Under the pieces are notes generated by a model, which saw only the letters and a list, made by a program, of their open reading frames with translations, was not told where the DNA came from and searched no databases. From positions 9,614,501 through 9,678,500 of the forward strand of contig CM026571.1 in NCBI GenBank assembly GCA_015143295.1: a stretch of DNA of 64,000 nucleotides, in the 5' to 3' direction. Below are positions 43,601 to 55,600 of the stretch, piece after piece. A program made the position numbers and the translations under genes. The stretch is from Tetracentron sinense. Taxonomy: Eukaryota; Streptophyta; Magnoliopsida; Trochodendrales; Trochodendraceae. The stretch's first letter is position 1, and each line of letters starts with the position of its first letter.

Positions 43601-46600
43601 TTATGTGCTAGGCAGGATGGCTTTGGTTTGAAGTGGTGGCTTTGGATGCGATCCTGTATGACCTCGGTTTCTTATTCCATCTTGATTACTGGAAGTTCAG
43701 TGGGTTATTTCTCTAGCTCTAGAGGTTTGCAACAAGGGGATCCTCTTTCACCCTTTCTCTTTGTGCTTGCTTCGGAGGCTCTGAGCCGGTTGTTGTCTAA
43801 AGCAGAGGGTCTTCTCTTTGAGGGTTTTTGGGTTGGTGCTTCAAGACTGAGGATTTCTCACCTCCAATTTGCAGATGATACTCTTATTTTTGGGCAGGCT
43901 TCAAGAAGGGACCTTCTTTACCTTAGATGTATTCTAAGATACTTTGAAGCAGTGTCTGGTCTTCGTGTTAATTTAGCCAAATCCGAGCTCTTTAGGATAG
44001 GTGTTGTCCCTATCATGGATCATCTGGCCATCTGTCTAGGATGTCGAGTGGGCTCTCTTCCCTCGGTGTATTTGGGAATGCCGTTGGGGGTTAGCTTTAA
44101 AGATAAATCGGTGTGGAATCTTGTGCTAGATCGTTTCGCCAAGAGATTATCAGGATGGAAATCGTCCCACTTATCGAAAGAAGGAAAACTTATTCTTATT
44201 CATAGCACCTTATGTGGCCTTCCCACTTTCTTCATGTCGACGCTCACCATCCCTCAATCTGTGGCTAAATCTATTGAGAAGCTTCAAAGGGAGTTACTGT
44301 GGGGCGCAAGAGGAGATTCAAATAAATATCATTTAGTTGCATGGCAACAGATGTGCAGGTCCAAGGCAGCTGGGGGTTTGAATCTGAAGCCGTTGAGCTT
44401 AGTGAATAAAGCCTTATTAGGGAAGTGAGTGTGGAGATTCGGAGATGAGAGAGAGAGAGAGAGAGTTTGTGGCGTGCGGCGATAGTGGCCAAATACGGGG
44501 ACACATCGTGTTGGATCCCAAAGGGGGTTAGAGGCTCTCACGGGATGGGCTTTTGGAAGGGGATCATGGCTAATGCAAATTTGGTAGTGCCTTATTTTCG
44601 TTTCAGTGCGGGGAGAGGGTTGGAGATCAGGTTCTGGAAAGATCTTTGGTCGGGGTCTTCCAGATTAATGGATGACTATGGTAATCTAGCTACAAACAAG
44701 GATGCCTCAATGGAGGATTCTTATGAGATAAATATTTCGGGGGTAGTGTGGTGCCCGAGGATGAGGCGGAGCCTTAATGACTGGGAAATTGATGATATGT
44801 CCAGCCTTTTGGAGCGCATTTTCTCGTCGGTCCTAAGCTTAGAGGATTGGGATTGTAGGATGTGGTCCAGGAGCAGCCAAGGCAAGTTCTCGGTTAAATC
44901 ACTGTTACTGTCGATTTCCCCTATATGGAGGGAGTTTTTTCCTCATAAAGTTGTGTGGAATCTGGGTATCCCTTTCAAAGTCTCTTTCTTCTTATGGACT
45001 GCTTCCTTGAACAAAATTCTGATTTGTGAGCATCTGCAACATAGAGGTTGGAGTTTGGCCAACCGATGTTTTATGTGTCTTCAGGCGGAAGAGGAGGTGG
45101 ACCATCTTCTTCTGCATTGCCCCGTGGTGCAAGAGCTATGGGGTTATTTCCTATCCCGATTAGGGGTAGCATGGGTTTTTAATTCTTCCCTTCTCAAATT
45201 CTTAGCTTGTTGGTCCTGGGAGTGCGGGGCAGGTGCTAGAGAGGTGATTTGGGGGGTTCCTCTTGGAGCTATTCTTTGGTCTTGTTGGCAAGAAAGAAAT
45301 CTTAGAGTTTTTGAGAACGTTGTTTCTTCCGTTCTTCGGATTTGCGATCGCATAAAGATGATAGTCATGAAGTGGGTCGGGCTGCATGGTAGTAGGGAGG
45401 AATTGCGGGGGCTTTTGTATTAATTGTTTCCTTCCTAGGGCTAGGTCCATGCTCTCTTCCTCCCGGCACTTGGGTTTATAACCTTGTAAGCTCATTTTCT
45501 GGGGGTTTTTCTTGTACTTATTCTCTTGTTTTATCTAATGCATTGCTTTATCGATCAAAATAAAAATAAAATCAAAGGTATGGATAGTAGTAACTCAAAG
45601 AAACAAAATGCAAGTTCAAATCCAAGTCCAAAGGTATGGATAGTAGTAGTTCAAAGAAAAACATAACAGTCCGTGGCGAATTCAAGTCCGAAACCGTGTC
45701 GACACTTAATGAGCACACCACTTGCCTACATACTCGAAGAGTCCGCACAACATTGTTTTTTTTTTTTTTTTAATCGATAATGAGACATAAATATATAAAT
45801 AGGAAATAAACAATACTACATAGGCATAAGGCTTACAAGAGTTCACAAGGTCGTGAACTGAAAATCAAGAAAGAAGAAAGAAACAATCAAAGCCTGGAGA
45901 CCCTAGGTGGCTGAACCACAACACTGTTGAAGGTGTGATTCATCTCTTAATCAAGTATTACTTTATTCATATTTCAACATGATTGATCGGATAAAATATA
46001 GATACTAATATTCGACCCTAAACATGTGCAATGTAATTGCAATTTAAGAGAATAAGGTGACCATGGCACATTCTTTTCTTCTTTATGGAATGAATTGGGA
46101 ACATTGTGTGAACACCCCATTTTTACACCCCCAAAACCCTTTTATTAATTTAATTTAATTTAATTTAATTTTGTTTTGTGAGCCTGAGTGTTGAGAGAGA
46201 GAGAGAGAGAGACAGAGAGGCCCAAGATCATTTCCATAAACCCTTGATTAAAACCCTAAAATCCCAAAGCCTTAGACCCATGTTTCCAAGCCCAAGACCA
46301 AGATCTATTATTTAAGGCCCAAAGCCCACAATCCTAAAGCCACCATGGCCCATTACTAGCGCCTATATAAAGCAAGAGATAAGGTTAATCCAGAATCCCA
46401 TTCGTATGAGAGCAACAGCTCCCATCTCACTCCCGTTTTCTTCTTCTCCCACTTCTTTTTTTTTATTTCTTTTTTCTGTTTACCGCAACAACAGGGAGTT
46501 GCTCAATCGATCAGCCACACCTCCGATCGTCCATCAACACCGGCGTCTGCAACTCCACCAGCATTCAGTTCTCTCTCCCTACGAACTCCATCATCCATAG

Positions 46601-49600
46601 ATCTCAGTCTGTTCCCGATCATCTTCTCCAGTGATGATTCCCTTGTTTCATGCCGGACCAGTCCCGACCAAGTAATTGGCCCAGATCCAGCAGCTCCACC
46701 TCTTTACCTGCCACCACCGGAACATCTCCTCCCAGCCATCACCACGACAACAACTCGTAGCAGAAATTTAGATCGGCAGCAGCATCTCCATCTCCATTCG
46801 GCACCATCTCAGCTCCCCGGTTCGCACCTAAGATTTACTTTGAATCTGGCCAAGGAATTGCAACTCCAATAATCACCTCCGGCCAGTCTAGATCAGTCAT
46901 CCATTTTTTCTCTTTTCTTTCGCTCCTGATTGCATTGGTCCTTTGGGATCCGAAGTGATAGGGAGAAATCTTCTCCATCGGAGCAGTGTCATCATCCTTT
47001 GTCCTCCACAAGCCTTCACGACAGGTATAACCCCTGAACTTTTCATTTTCTTTCCTACATTCTGGTTATATTCATGTGCTCTTGTTGGTATTTTCCAGCG
47101 AGCAGTAGTAGCCTGTTTCAAAGCCTGGGCTAGATTCAGCCATTGGTTTTAGTTTCTATTTGTCTATTGAATTAAAGCGGGCCGACTTCTCTAATGTCGG
47201 CTAGCCTTAGTTTAGTATCATTAATGATCAATAAGCTGTGGCCCATTAGCATCTTTGCGGCTTGATATCAGGTTATGTGTTAACCATGGGTAATTATTGT
47301 TTTGTAATTTATCTCCATGTATGTACGTATGTACAGCTTATAAGACTAGGCCGTAGCTTATTTTCCTTTTGCCTACCTTGGGCACTTAGGTTAGTTCTTG
47401 ACTAGTTAAACTTGCCAAAATTAAAACAAACAAAAAAAAATCAAAAAATACAAAATAACAAAAACATTCAAAAAATCTAAAATGAAAAAGGACTTACCCT
47501 AATAAATGAACGCCCCCTATAGCTCCTCGGCTCCTCCACGAGCACCTAGCTACGCAACCATCTCCCGGAATGAGATTCATAAATCTCAATTCCAATTCCC
47601 CCAATTCAAGCATGAGTTGGAAGTGACCACACTCCGAAACGAGTATAAAAACAGTCACGGACCCCGAACTACTATGAGGGTCTGATTCCGACTAACCGGA
47701 TAAGTAGGCAGCCCAAAACCAGGGTTCGACCCCAACCAAAAATAAAATTTTTACACCCCATATTGATTTGTGTTTGATTAGCAAAATTAATAATTATTTA
47801 GGAAATTTTAAGTGATTTCAAATGTTTGGCTTGGACCTAATGAGTAGGTTACCATCATTGGATGGAGGTCCTGGGGTGCCTAACCCCTTCCCCAGGACCT
47901 AAAGGGATCTCTTACCTAGACTACTTTAGACCGTAGACCCCCTTATTTTGGATTATCTCGGGATCCTACTTCCCCTAAGTAGGTGCCGACTCTTAGAATA
48001 AATTTAGTGTTATTCCTCTACTCTCGGACCTTATCTCAACACCTAGAGATGACAGGGGAGGAAAGGCGGTAAATTTATGCGTTTACAGCTTAGGCGACTC
48101 TGCTGGGGAGGTCTAAGATCCAACCTGAAAATTAGGTATAAGTCAAACATTATTAAAATCACTAATTATTTCCTAAAGTAATTCTTATTTTTGCTAATTC
48201 TTTTTATATTGTGGGTATGTTCATATTTTCTCTTATGTGCATATCATATTCATTGCATATTAGTGTAATAACCCCTAAACCCTTTAGTTTGACTTATTAC
48301 GCCTACAACTGTTTGATGATTATCTTCAGTGATGGGGCTTAACAGTCATGGTTTAGCTGTATCACCCCTGTGGGACGATTATTCTCAGGAAGGGATATAG
48401 ACTAAACCTACTTGCGCCAATCGGCCCATTTTTGGGAGTCGCATATACGGCCAAGTGTCCCCTAACCACCTTAAGAACACCTTGCATTACCCCAGCATAT
48501 GCATATAGTTTAGGTAAAGATATAGTCTATAAGCATCTATTTAGGAAGGCTTCTCCTAATCCTACTTTGCTTATAGCCTATACCCGCCTTGCCTTTTGAT
48601 TGAACATGAAGGTACCCATTTGTACCCATATGTTCATTCAGAAAAAGGACCTGTGTGAGCCTTTGTTGGTTTCAATAAACTCCCAACTCATCTCTAGACT
48701 TTGCATATGGGGTTCAAAAACCCAGATTTTATTGGATGTCCATATCCATATTCTATCTTAAATCCAATGGGCCTTGGTTTCCAATAACCCAACTTAGTAG
48801 GTAGACCCCTATCTACCTACCCCATTGGTTTACATATGTCAAGGATCACCCCTTTCAACTAAATAATTGGTGAAAAAAAAAAAATCAAAATCAAAATTCA
48901 ATAAAAACAAAATCAAAAATTCAAAACTCAGAAAAAGAAAAAAAGATGAAGTTAAAATTTGAAACCTTAAACAAAATCAGAAATTCAAAATCCAAAAAAG
49001 GAGAAGGTTCAAAATTCAAATAAAAAAAAAAAACAAAAAAATGAAATGAGAAATTCAAAGTCCAAATAAAATCAAAAGTAAAAAAAAAAAAAAAAAGTCA
49101 AAATTCAAACATAAAAAAAAATGGAAGCTCAAAATTCAAATAAGTCAAAAAAAAAAAAATCATTAATTCAAAATTCCAAAAAAAAATGAAAACTCAAAAT
49201 CTGAAAATAAATAAATAAATCTGAACTTCAATTAAAAAAAAAAAAAATGTCATTAACTCATAGTTCAAGAAAAATAAACAAATCAAAAGTTCAAAATTCA
49301 GAAGGAACAAGAATTCAAAATTTGAAAAATTCAAAGATCCAAATGTGTTGAAAAAAATTCAAAAATCCAAATTGAAAAAAATCAAAAAAATATCAAAATT
49401 TAAAAAAAAAAAAAAAAAATCAAATATTCAAAATTCAAAAAAATATATAAAGTTGAAAATCCAAAAAAAAATTAAAAAAAAAAAAAAATTCATCCTCTTC
49501 ATGGCACTATCCGTAATTGCACATTCACCTGCTAGTATAACATTTTCACTGCACTACCAGTACATCTACACTTACTGCATGCCCCTGTGGCACTGTGCTT

Positions 49601-52600
49601 CATCATGGCATTGTACTGCACTTCATCATTGCACTACACTCACACTATCATTGCACCGTGCTCACTTTATCACTGCACTCCGCTCACTTTAACATTGCAT
49701 TGGCTAGGTCAAGCATAGTCTCCGTCATGCATCATCTAGTTGGCAACACCCCCAGAGGTAGCACAACCATGAAGTCCAATTCCAAAAGTCTATCATTCAA
49801 AACATGTCCTGACCCTTAATTTGGCACATCTCATTTAGGAAGTTGCTTAATAGGCCATTCATTTTGAGTCTCACATAGCACTCACCTCATTCATAATTCA
49901 TCCATGCATACTCATGCAGCATCATAATCCAATCACCCCAGTCTGGTAGTGACTCGCTCTTTACTTTCATCTTTGGACTTGCCCAAGTAGTGGAACAAAA
50001 GCAGAAAATATGGAGCACGGAGACACATCGAGTGACCAAAAGATCATCACGATGACTCCTTAATCATGAGCAAGACATCAGAGAAATTAAATTTGTACTC
50101 AAAGATATTACTCTGGCTCTCAACAAACTCTTGGTGGCACAGGGGCAAACCCAGATTCACCCATCAACCATCCTAACAAACACCCGCTCATTATCTTAAT
50201 GACACAACCACAATCTTCTCTTACTCAACATATCATTCCATGCCCACCCTCTGCACCGTAAAAGTGCGGGCACCACCCAAAACTTGACGGATGTGGCCAA
50301 ACTTAATTTCGAACTTGAGACCCTTGAAACATCTGTCTCCATACATCCCATACATCATCCTGCTACATCAACAAATCACCCTTGTGCCATCCAAGAAAGC
50401 CAAGCAGAACATCTTCGAGGCCCGTCAGAAAGGAGCTCCAAGAGCAAGATGTCGAGTGAGATTGATCGAAATCAAGCCAGGTCTGAGTCAATCTTAGCTA
50501 GGTTTTCTTTCCGTCAGAGTCGGCCACAGTGGCCCATGCATATATCCAGTTTGCAATAATTGAGTCATCTCCACTTTTCAATTCCTTGAAATCTCTCTTC
50601 CTTTCAAGAGTCTCATTTCTCATTTGGCTAATGAAGGCATGACCTAGTACTTCTCAAAGAGTCTAGCGATCTGAAGCTATCAAAAATCCAAAAATATCTT
50701 TCTCCCAATAAAAAATGCTAGCTAAGCTTATTGGTTTAAATAAGGGATCACTCAAACAAAAGTCAAACTCATAACTCTCGGGGGCAGAGTATGATGAAGA
50801 GCATAGAGAGGGATTTCCAACAGTAAACCCTCAATCCCATGCGAGTGTTACAAAGCAGAATAGAGTTGGATAATGATCCTATGTGTGCAAGAATTAGAAC
50901 CTTGTTACGCCAAGGGCAGGGATCAAGGTCAAGACCGATCAGGGAAAAAGCAAGTTCACATCCTGTTGTCCTCCGAACCCTCCAGGACACATTTCAAAGG
51001 AAAAATTGCAGGATCCTAGTTGTTGTACAGATAAAGCTCCTGACTATGACAAGGATGATCAAATGCAAAATTGTCAGACTCGGTCAATACATGAAGTACA
51101 TTTACTGCATGCAGAGGGGCAAGAGAAAAGATCTGCTTGAGGTGAGATTCAAAAACCCCCTAAGATTTCGATATAAGTTGGGGTAACAGATTCACCACAA
51201 CAGTACCCTTACCGATGCTTGGGGCAGGAATAGTGTGGTTGCTCAAGATCCAAATTTGAGAAATGCCGCGGAGCAATTATCATAGACAAGCGAGAAAGCG
51301 GATCTAAATCAAGATTTGTCCATGCCTGGGCAAAGCCACTTTCATTAAGATATGAGATTTTTCTTCATGTGACATATCTCATCAGAACACTCACTCAGAG
51401 TAAAAGTGGTCAAACTCTTCACACAGTTGTGCAGATCAACAAGCCAGAGCAAATGATTCGTTTTCACCAAGGCATCATCGAGCTATGCAGATGCAAGGGG
51501 CAAACTCAACATTTGTACAAGGAGCCCTGAGCCAATCAACATGGATAAGGTTAAAAAGTATTATGCTTAGGGTCTTGTTTGATAAATGCTTGCACTCTTA
51601 GCCTCTTCGGGAAAGGACAGGAGGCCATTTTTGTCACCTAATTCCCTTATGATTCATGTAACACCCTCGATATATCATCAAATTCCGATAGTTAGCCATC
51701 TCGAGCCTAATAGCCCTTCTTTCAAAAAACTTCCAACGGGACACCCTGTACTCTGTTCGCTTGAACTACGTCAATGACCTGATCCTGTAAAAGGGTACGT
51801 AGGCAGCCTAGAAAATTAGGTTCGGTCATAACATTCAATCTATTGAGCAAAAAATCAGCCTAAAAAAAAAAGGCACGTAAAAAAAATATAGAAAGACAAA
51901 ATGTCAAAAGACAAACAAAAAAAAATGGGCAAGAAAAAAGTCAAGAGGCGCTCAAGTAGATGAATTTTCAATGGAAATTTTTATCTTCTATCAGAAGCAA
52001 AAGAATCAAGATTCTTCTCCCCATAGTTGAAAATGATTTCTCAAGTAGAAGGGTGTCCCAAATATTCGGTCCCCTCAGCCTACATTTCGTCCTATCTTAA
52101 GTCCACCCCGATCCCCTAGAGATTACGAGTGCAGACAATTTATCAGACAATATTCAAAAGCAGAATGCAAGCATCCAAGGCAATGAAGGGAGCAAAACCT
52201 ATCTTGAAACAAATCGCGGGCATGAGTGAAAACCTGAAAAGGCCTCATTGCGCAAAAATTACGCGAACCCCAGGCCTAGTCTTGCGACTAGGGGCAAAAA
52301 AAGGGAAATACAAAAATTGATCAACTTCGCATGCATGAGTGAAAACCGGCAACGGCCTCATTGCACAAAAATTATGCGACCCCACGACTTGGTCATTCCA
52401 AGGGTAAAAAAGGGAAAGTTGAAAACATCAAGCGTTCAACAGCAGTTTCCTTGAGATCAGTTCGAAGGAACTTCAAGTACCAATTGAAGGATTTTATGGT
52501 CGAAACAGAACTTTACCTCAAGCAAATCGCAGACATAAGTAAACACCAGAAACGGTCTCATTGCGCAAAAACTACGTGAACCCCAGTCCTAGTCTTGTGA

Positions 52601-55600
52601 CTAGAGGCAAAAAAGGGAAATACAAAAATTGATCAACTTCGCATGCATGAGTAAAAACCGGCAACGGCCTCATTGCGTAAAAATTATGCGATCCCCAGAC
52701 TTGGTCATTCCAAAGGTAAAAAAAGGAAAAGTTGAAAGCAACAAGCATTCACTAGGAGCATCATCGAGATCAAGACAAAGCACTTTCGGGCATCATCTGA
52801 AGAATCTTATCGTCAGAGTGGACTAAGTGTCTCTTGTTCGTAGCAAGGCCCAATTCAGCATATGTCAAGGATTAAAGATCAACTTTACCACTGACACAGC
52901 ATGACGGGTCATATTTGCTTAGCATCATGTTCTACCCTTGAGGACAAAATTCAATCGCCTTGTGAAGGTGATCACCTTATTAAATCCAATGAGCAAAGAG
53001 AGCATTTGCATTCGAAAATTTCGGTTGTCTTCAAAATAACCAACCAAAATCAGGATCTTGATATTCGTATGAAGTCAATCTCACTCAAACCGTAGGGCAT
53101 TTCCAAGAAATATCTCATCATCCTCCATTTGGTCATCAAGGTCATAGTGTCGGTTATGTCTCTTGGCTTGGTCAAATCAATCTCATCTCAACAACTGTTC
53201 GGGAGCCAAACAACCTCGATTGGAAGCAGGAGCAAGGTCAAGAACATCTGAAATCTCTGACAAGCATGAAACTGGTATCTAAGAGCGAGTCATATACTTA
53301 GCCTATCATCAATCTGTATCTTCCATTAGTACTGCATTGGTTCAATCCAGGTCTAGTCGCATCATCCGCGCATTTGCATAAGTTGAGTCTTGCATTGTCC
53401 TGCTTCTCATACATGTTATACATGCATACCATTCAAGTCCAGTCAATACACAGTCAACACACTACACTTTAGTTAACACTAGTTGCATACATTCGTTGGC
53501 TTAATCGAGTCGCACACTTTGCACTCTTGTAGCACTCAGTTGCACACATTTGATGGGGTCGCACACATTACACTCTAGTTGCACCCATCTTGCACACACT
53601 CATTTGCACACTATAGTTGTACATATCGCACTAGTTACACCCATCTTGCACACTCAAGTTGCACACACTCAATCGAGTCGCACACATCACACTTTTACTA
53701 CAACATTTGAGTTACACATTTTGCACTCTTGCTGCACTCAATCGCACACATTTAATGGGGTCGCACACATTTTGCACTCTTGCTGCACTCAGTTGCACAC
53801 ACTTAATCGAGTCGCACATATTGCACTTTAGTTGCACACAGATTGCTCATACTCATTTGTACACTCAAGTTGCACACACTCAATCGAGTCACACATATTG
53901 TACCTAACTGTATTCCAGTTGCACACACTCAATCGAGTCATATTTCAGCCACTTTGTCACTTAGCACAGATGTAACTCCACATACACCTCACCATATTTG
54001 CATCATCATGCATTTCTCTCAAGTCGCGTACATGCCAAGCTAGGTAAGACCTCGAAGTCTCTAGCGCAAGGCTCGCACCAAACACTTTTCATCAGTCAGA
54101 CTACCTTCATCCATTTTGTTGGTTGACATTGAAGGCGATGTCACTCTTATTTTGTTGGTTGACATTCAAGGCGATGTCACCATCAATCCTCTCGGTTGAC
54201 ATTGAAGGCGATGTCACCCTCCCATCTTGTTGGTTGACATTGAAGGCAATGTCACCATCAATCTTTTCGGTTGACATTGAAGGCGATGTCACCCTTCCAT
54301 CTTGTTGGTTGACATTCAAGGCGATGTCACCATCAATCCTTTCGGTTGACATCGAAGGTGATGTCACCATCACTCTTTTTGTTGGTTGACATTCAAGGCG
54401 ATGTCACCATCAATCATTTCGGTTGACATTCAAGGCGATGTCACCATCAATCCTTTCGGTTGACATTCAAGGCGATGTCACCCTCCCATCTTGTTGGTTG
54501 ACATTCAAGGCGATGTCACCATCAATCCTTTCAGTTGACATTGAAGGCGATGTCACCCTCACTCTTTTTGTTGGTTGACATTCAAGGCGATGTCACCATC
54601 AATCCTTTCGGTTGACATTCAAGGAGATGTCACTATCTTTTTCGTTGGTTGACGTTCAAGGCGATGTCACCATCAATCCTTTCGGTTGACATTCAAGGCG
54701 ATGTCACCATCTATCTTGTTGGTTGACATTCAAGGCGATGTCACCATCAATCCTTTGGTTGACATTCAAGGCGATGTCACCATCAATCCTTTCGGTTGAC
54801 ATTCAAGGCGATGTCACCATCTATCTTGTTGGTTGACATTCAAGGCGATGTCACCATCAATCCTTTCGGTTGACGTTCAAGGCGATGTTACCATTTATCT
54901 CATTGGTTGACATTCAAGGCGATGTCACCATCAATCCTTTCAGTTGACATTGAAGGCGATGTCACTCCCCATCTCGTTGGTTGACATTCAAGGCGATGTC
55001 CGCTCCCCATCTCGTCGGTTGACATTCAAGGCGATGTTATCCTCTCTTTTGTCGGTTGACATTGAAGGCGATGTCATCCTCTCTTTTGTCGGTTGACATT
55101 GAAGGCGATGTCACCATCAATCCCCTCGCTCCGGACACTATATCAGTCTCCATGCAGTAGGGTTCGCAAGCTCCCTTCAATCCATGTTTCGGTTACATCC
55201 ATTTTCCCCAACAATCCATCAATCCATGGTCCATGTACACCCATTTTCCCCAGCAGTCCTCCGCAATGAGCTCATAAACTACTATCCATCACTCCATCTA
55301 TTGGTTTTGGCAAGTTTAACTAGGATTATAATTTATTTTCCCTTTCTTTCATATTTGATTTTCATAGGCTTTTTCAGGGTTTTCGTGTGTAAAAATGACG
55401 ATGTTTCAGTCTTTGTCGTTCAATTGCCAACACTCTCCGACAAAGAGGGGCAACTGTGAACACCCCATTTTTACACCCCCAAAATCCTTTTATTAATTTA
55501 ATTTAATTTTGTTTTGTGAGCCTTTGAGTGTTGAGAGAGAGAGAGAGAGAGAGAGGCCCACGATCATTTCCATAAACCCTTGATTAAAACCCTAAAATCC

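Noticed and set aside
49345-49692. Lys-rich frame
   Set aside because: Product of the A-rich tract in the LTR element, not a protein.
54107-54389. Overlapping 88-codon open frames on both strands
   Set aside because: They mirror the 37-bp repeat, whose length keeps stops out by repetition; no domain or start context.
54118-55110. CRISPR-like regular repeats
   Set aside because: Units are 36-38 bp with only two alternating spacer types and lie inside a plant LTR element; spacers are not unique and no cas gene exists.
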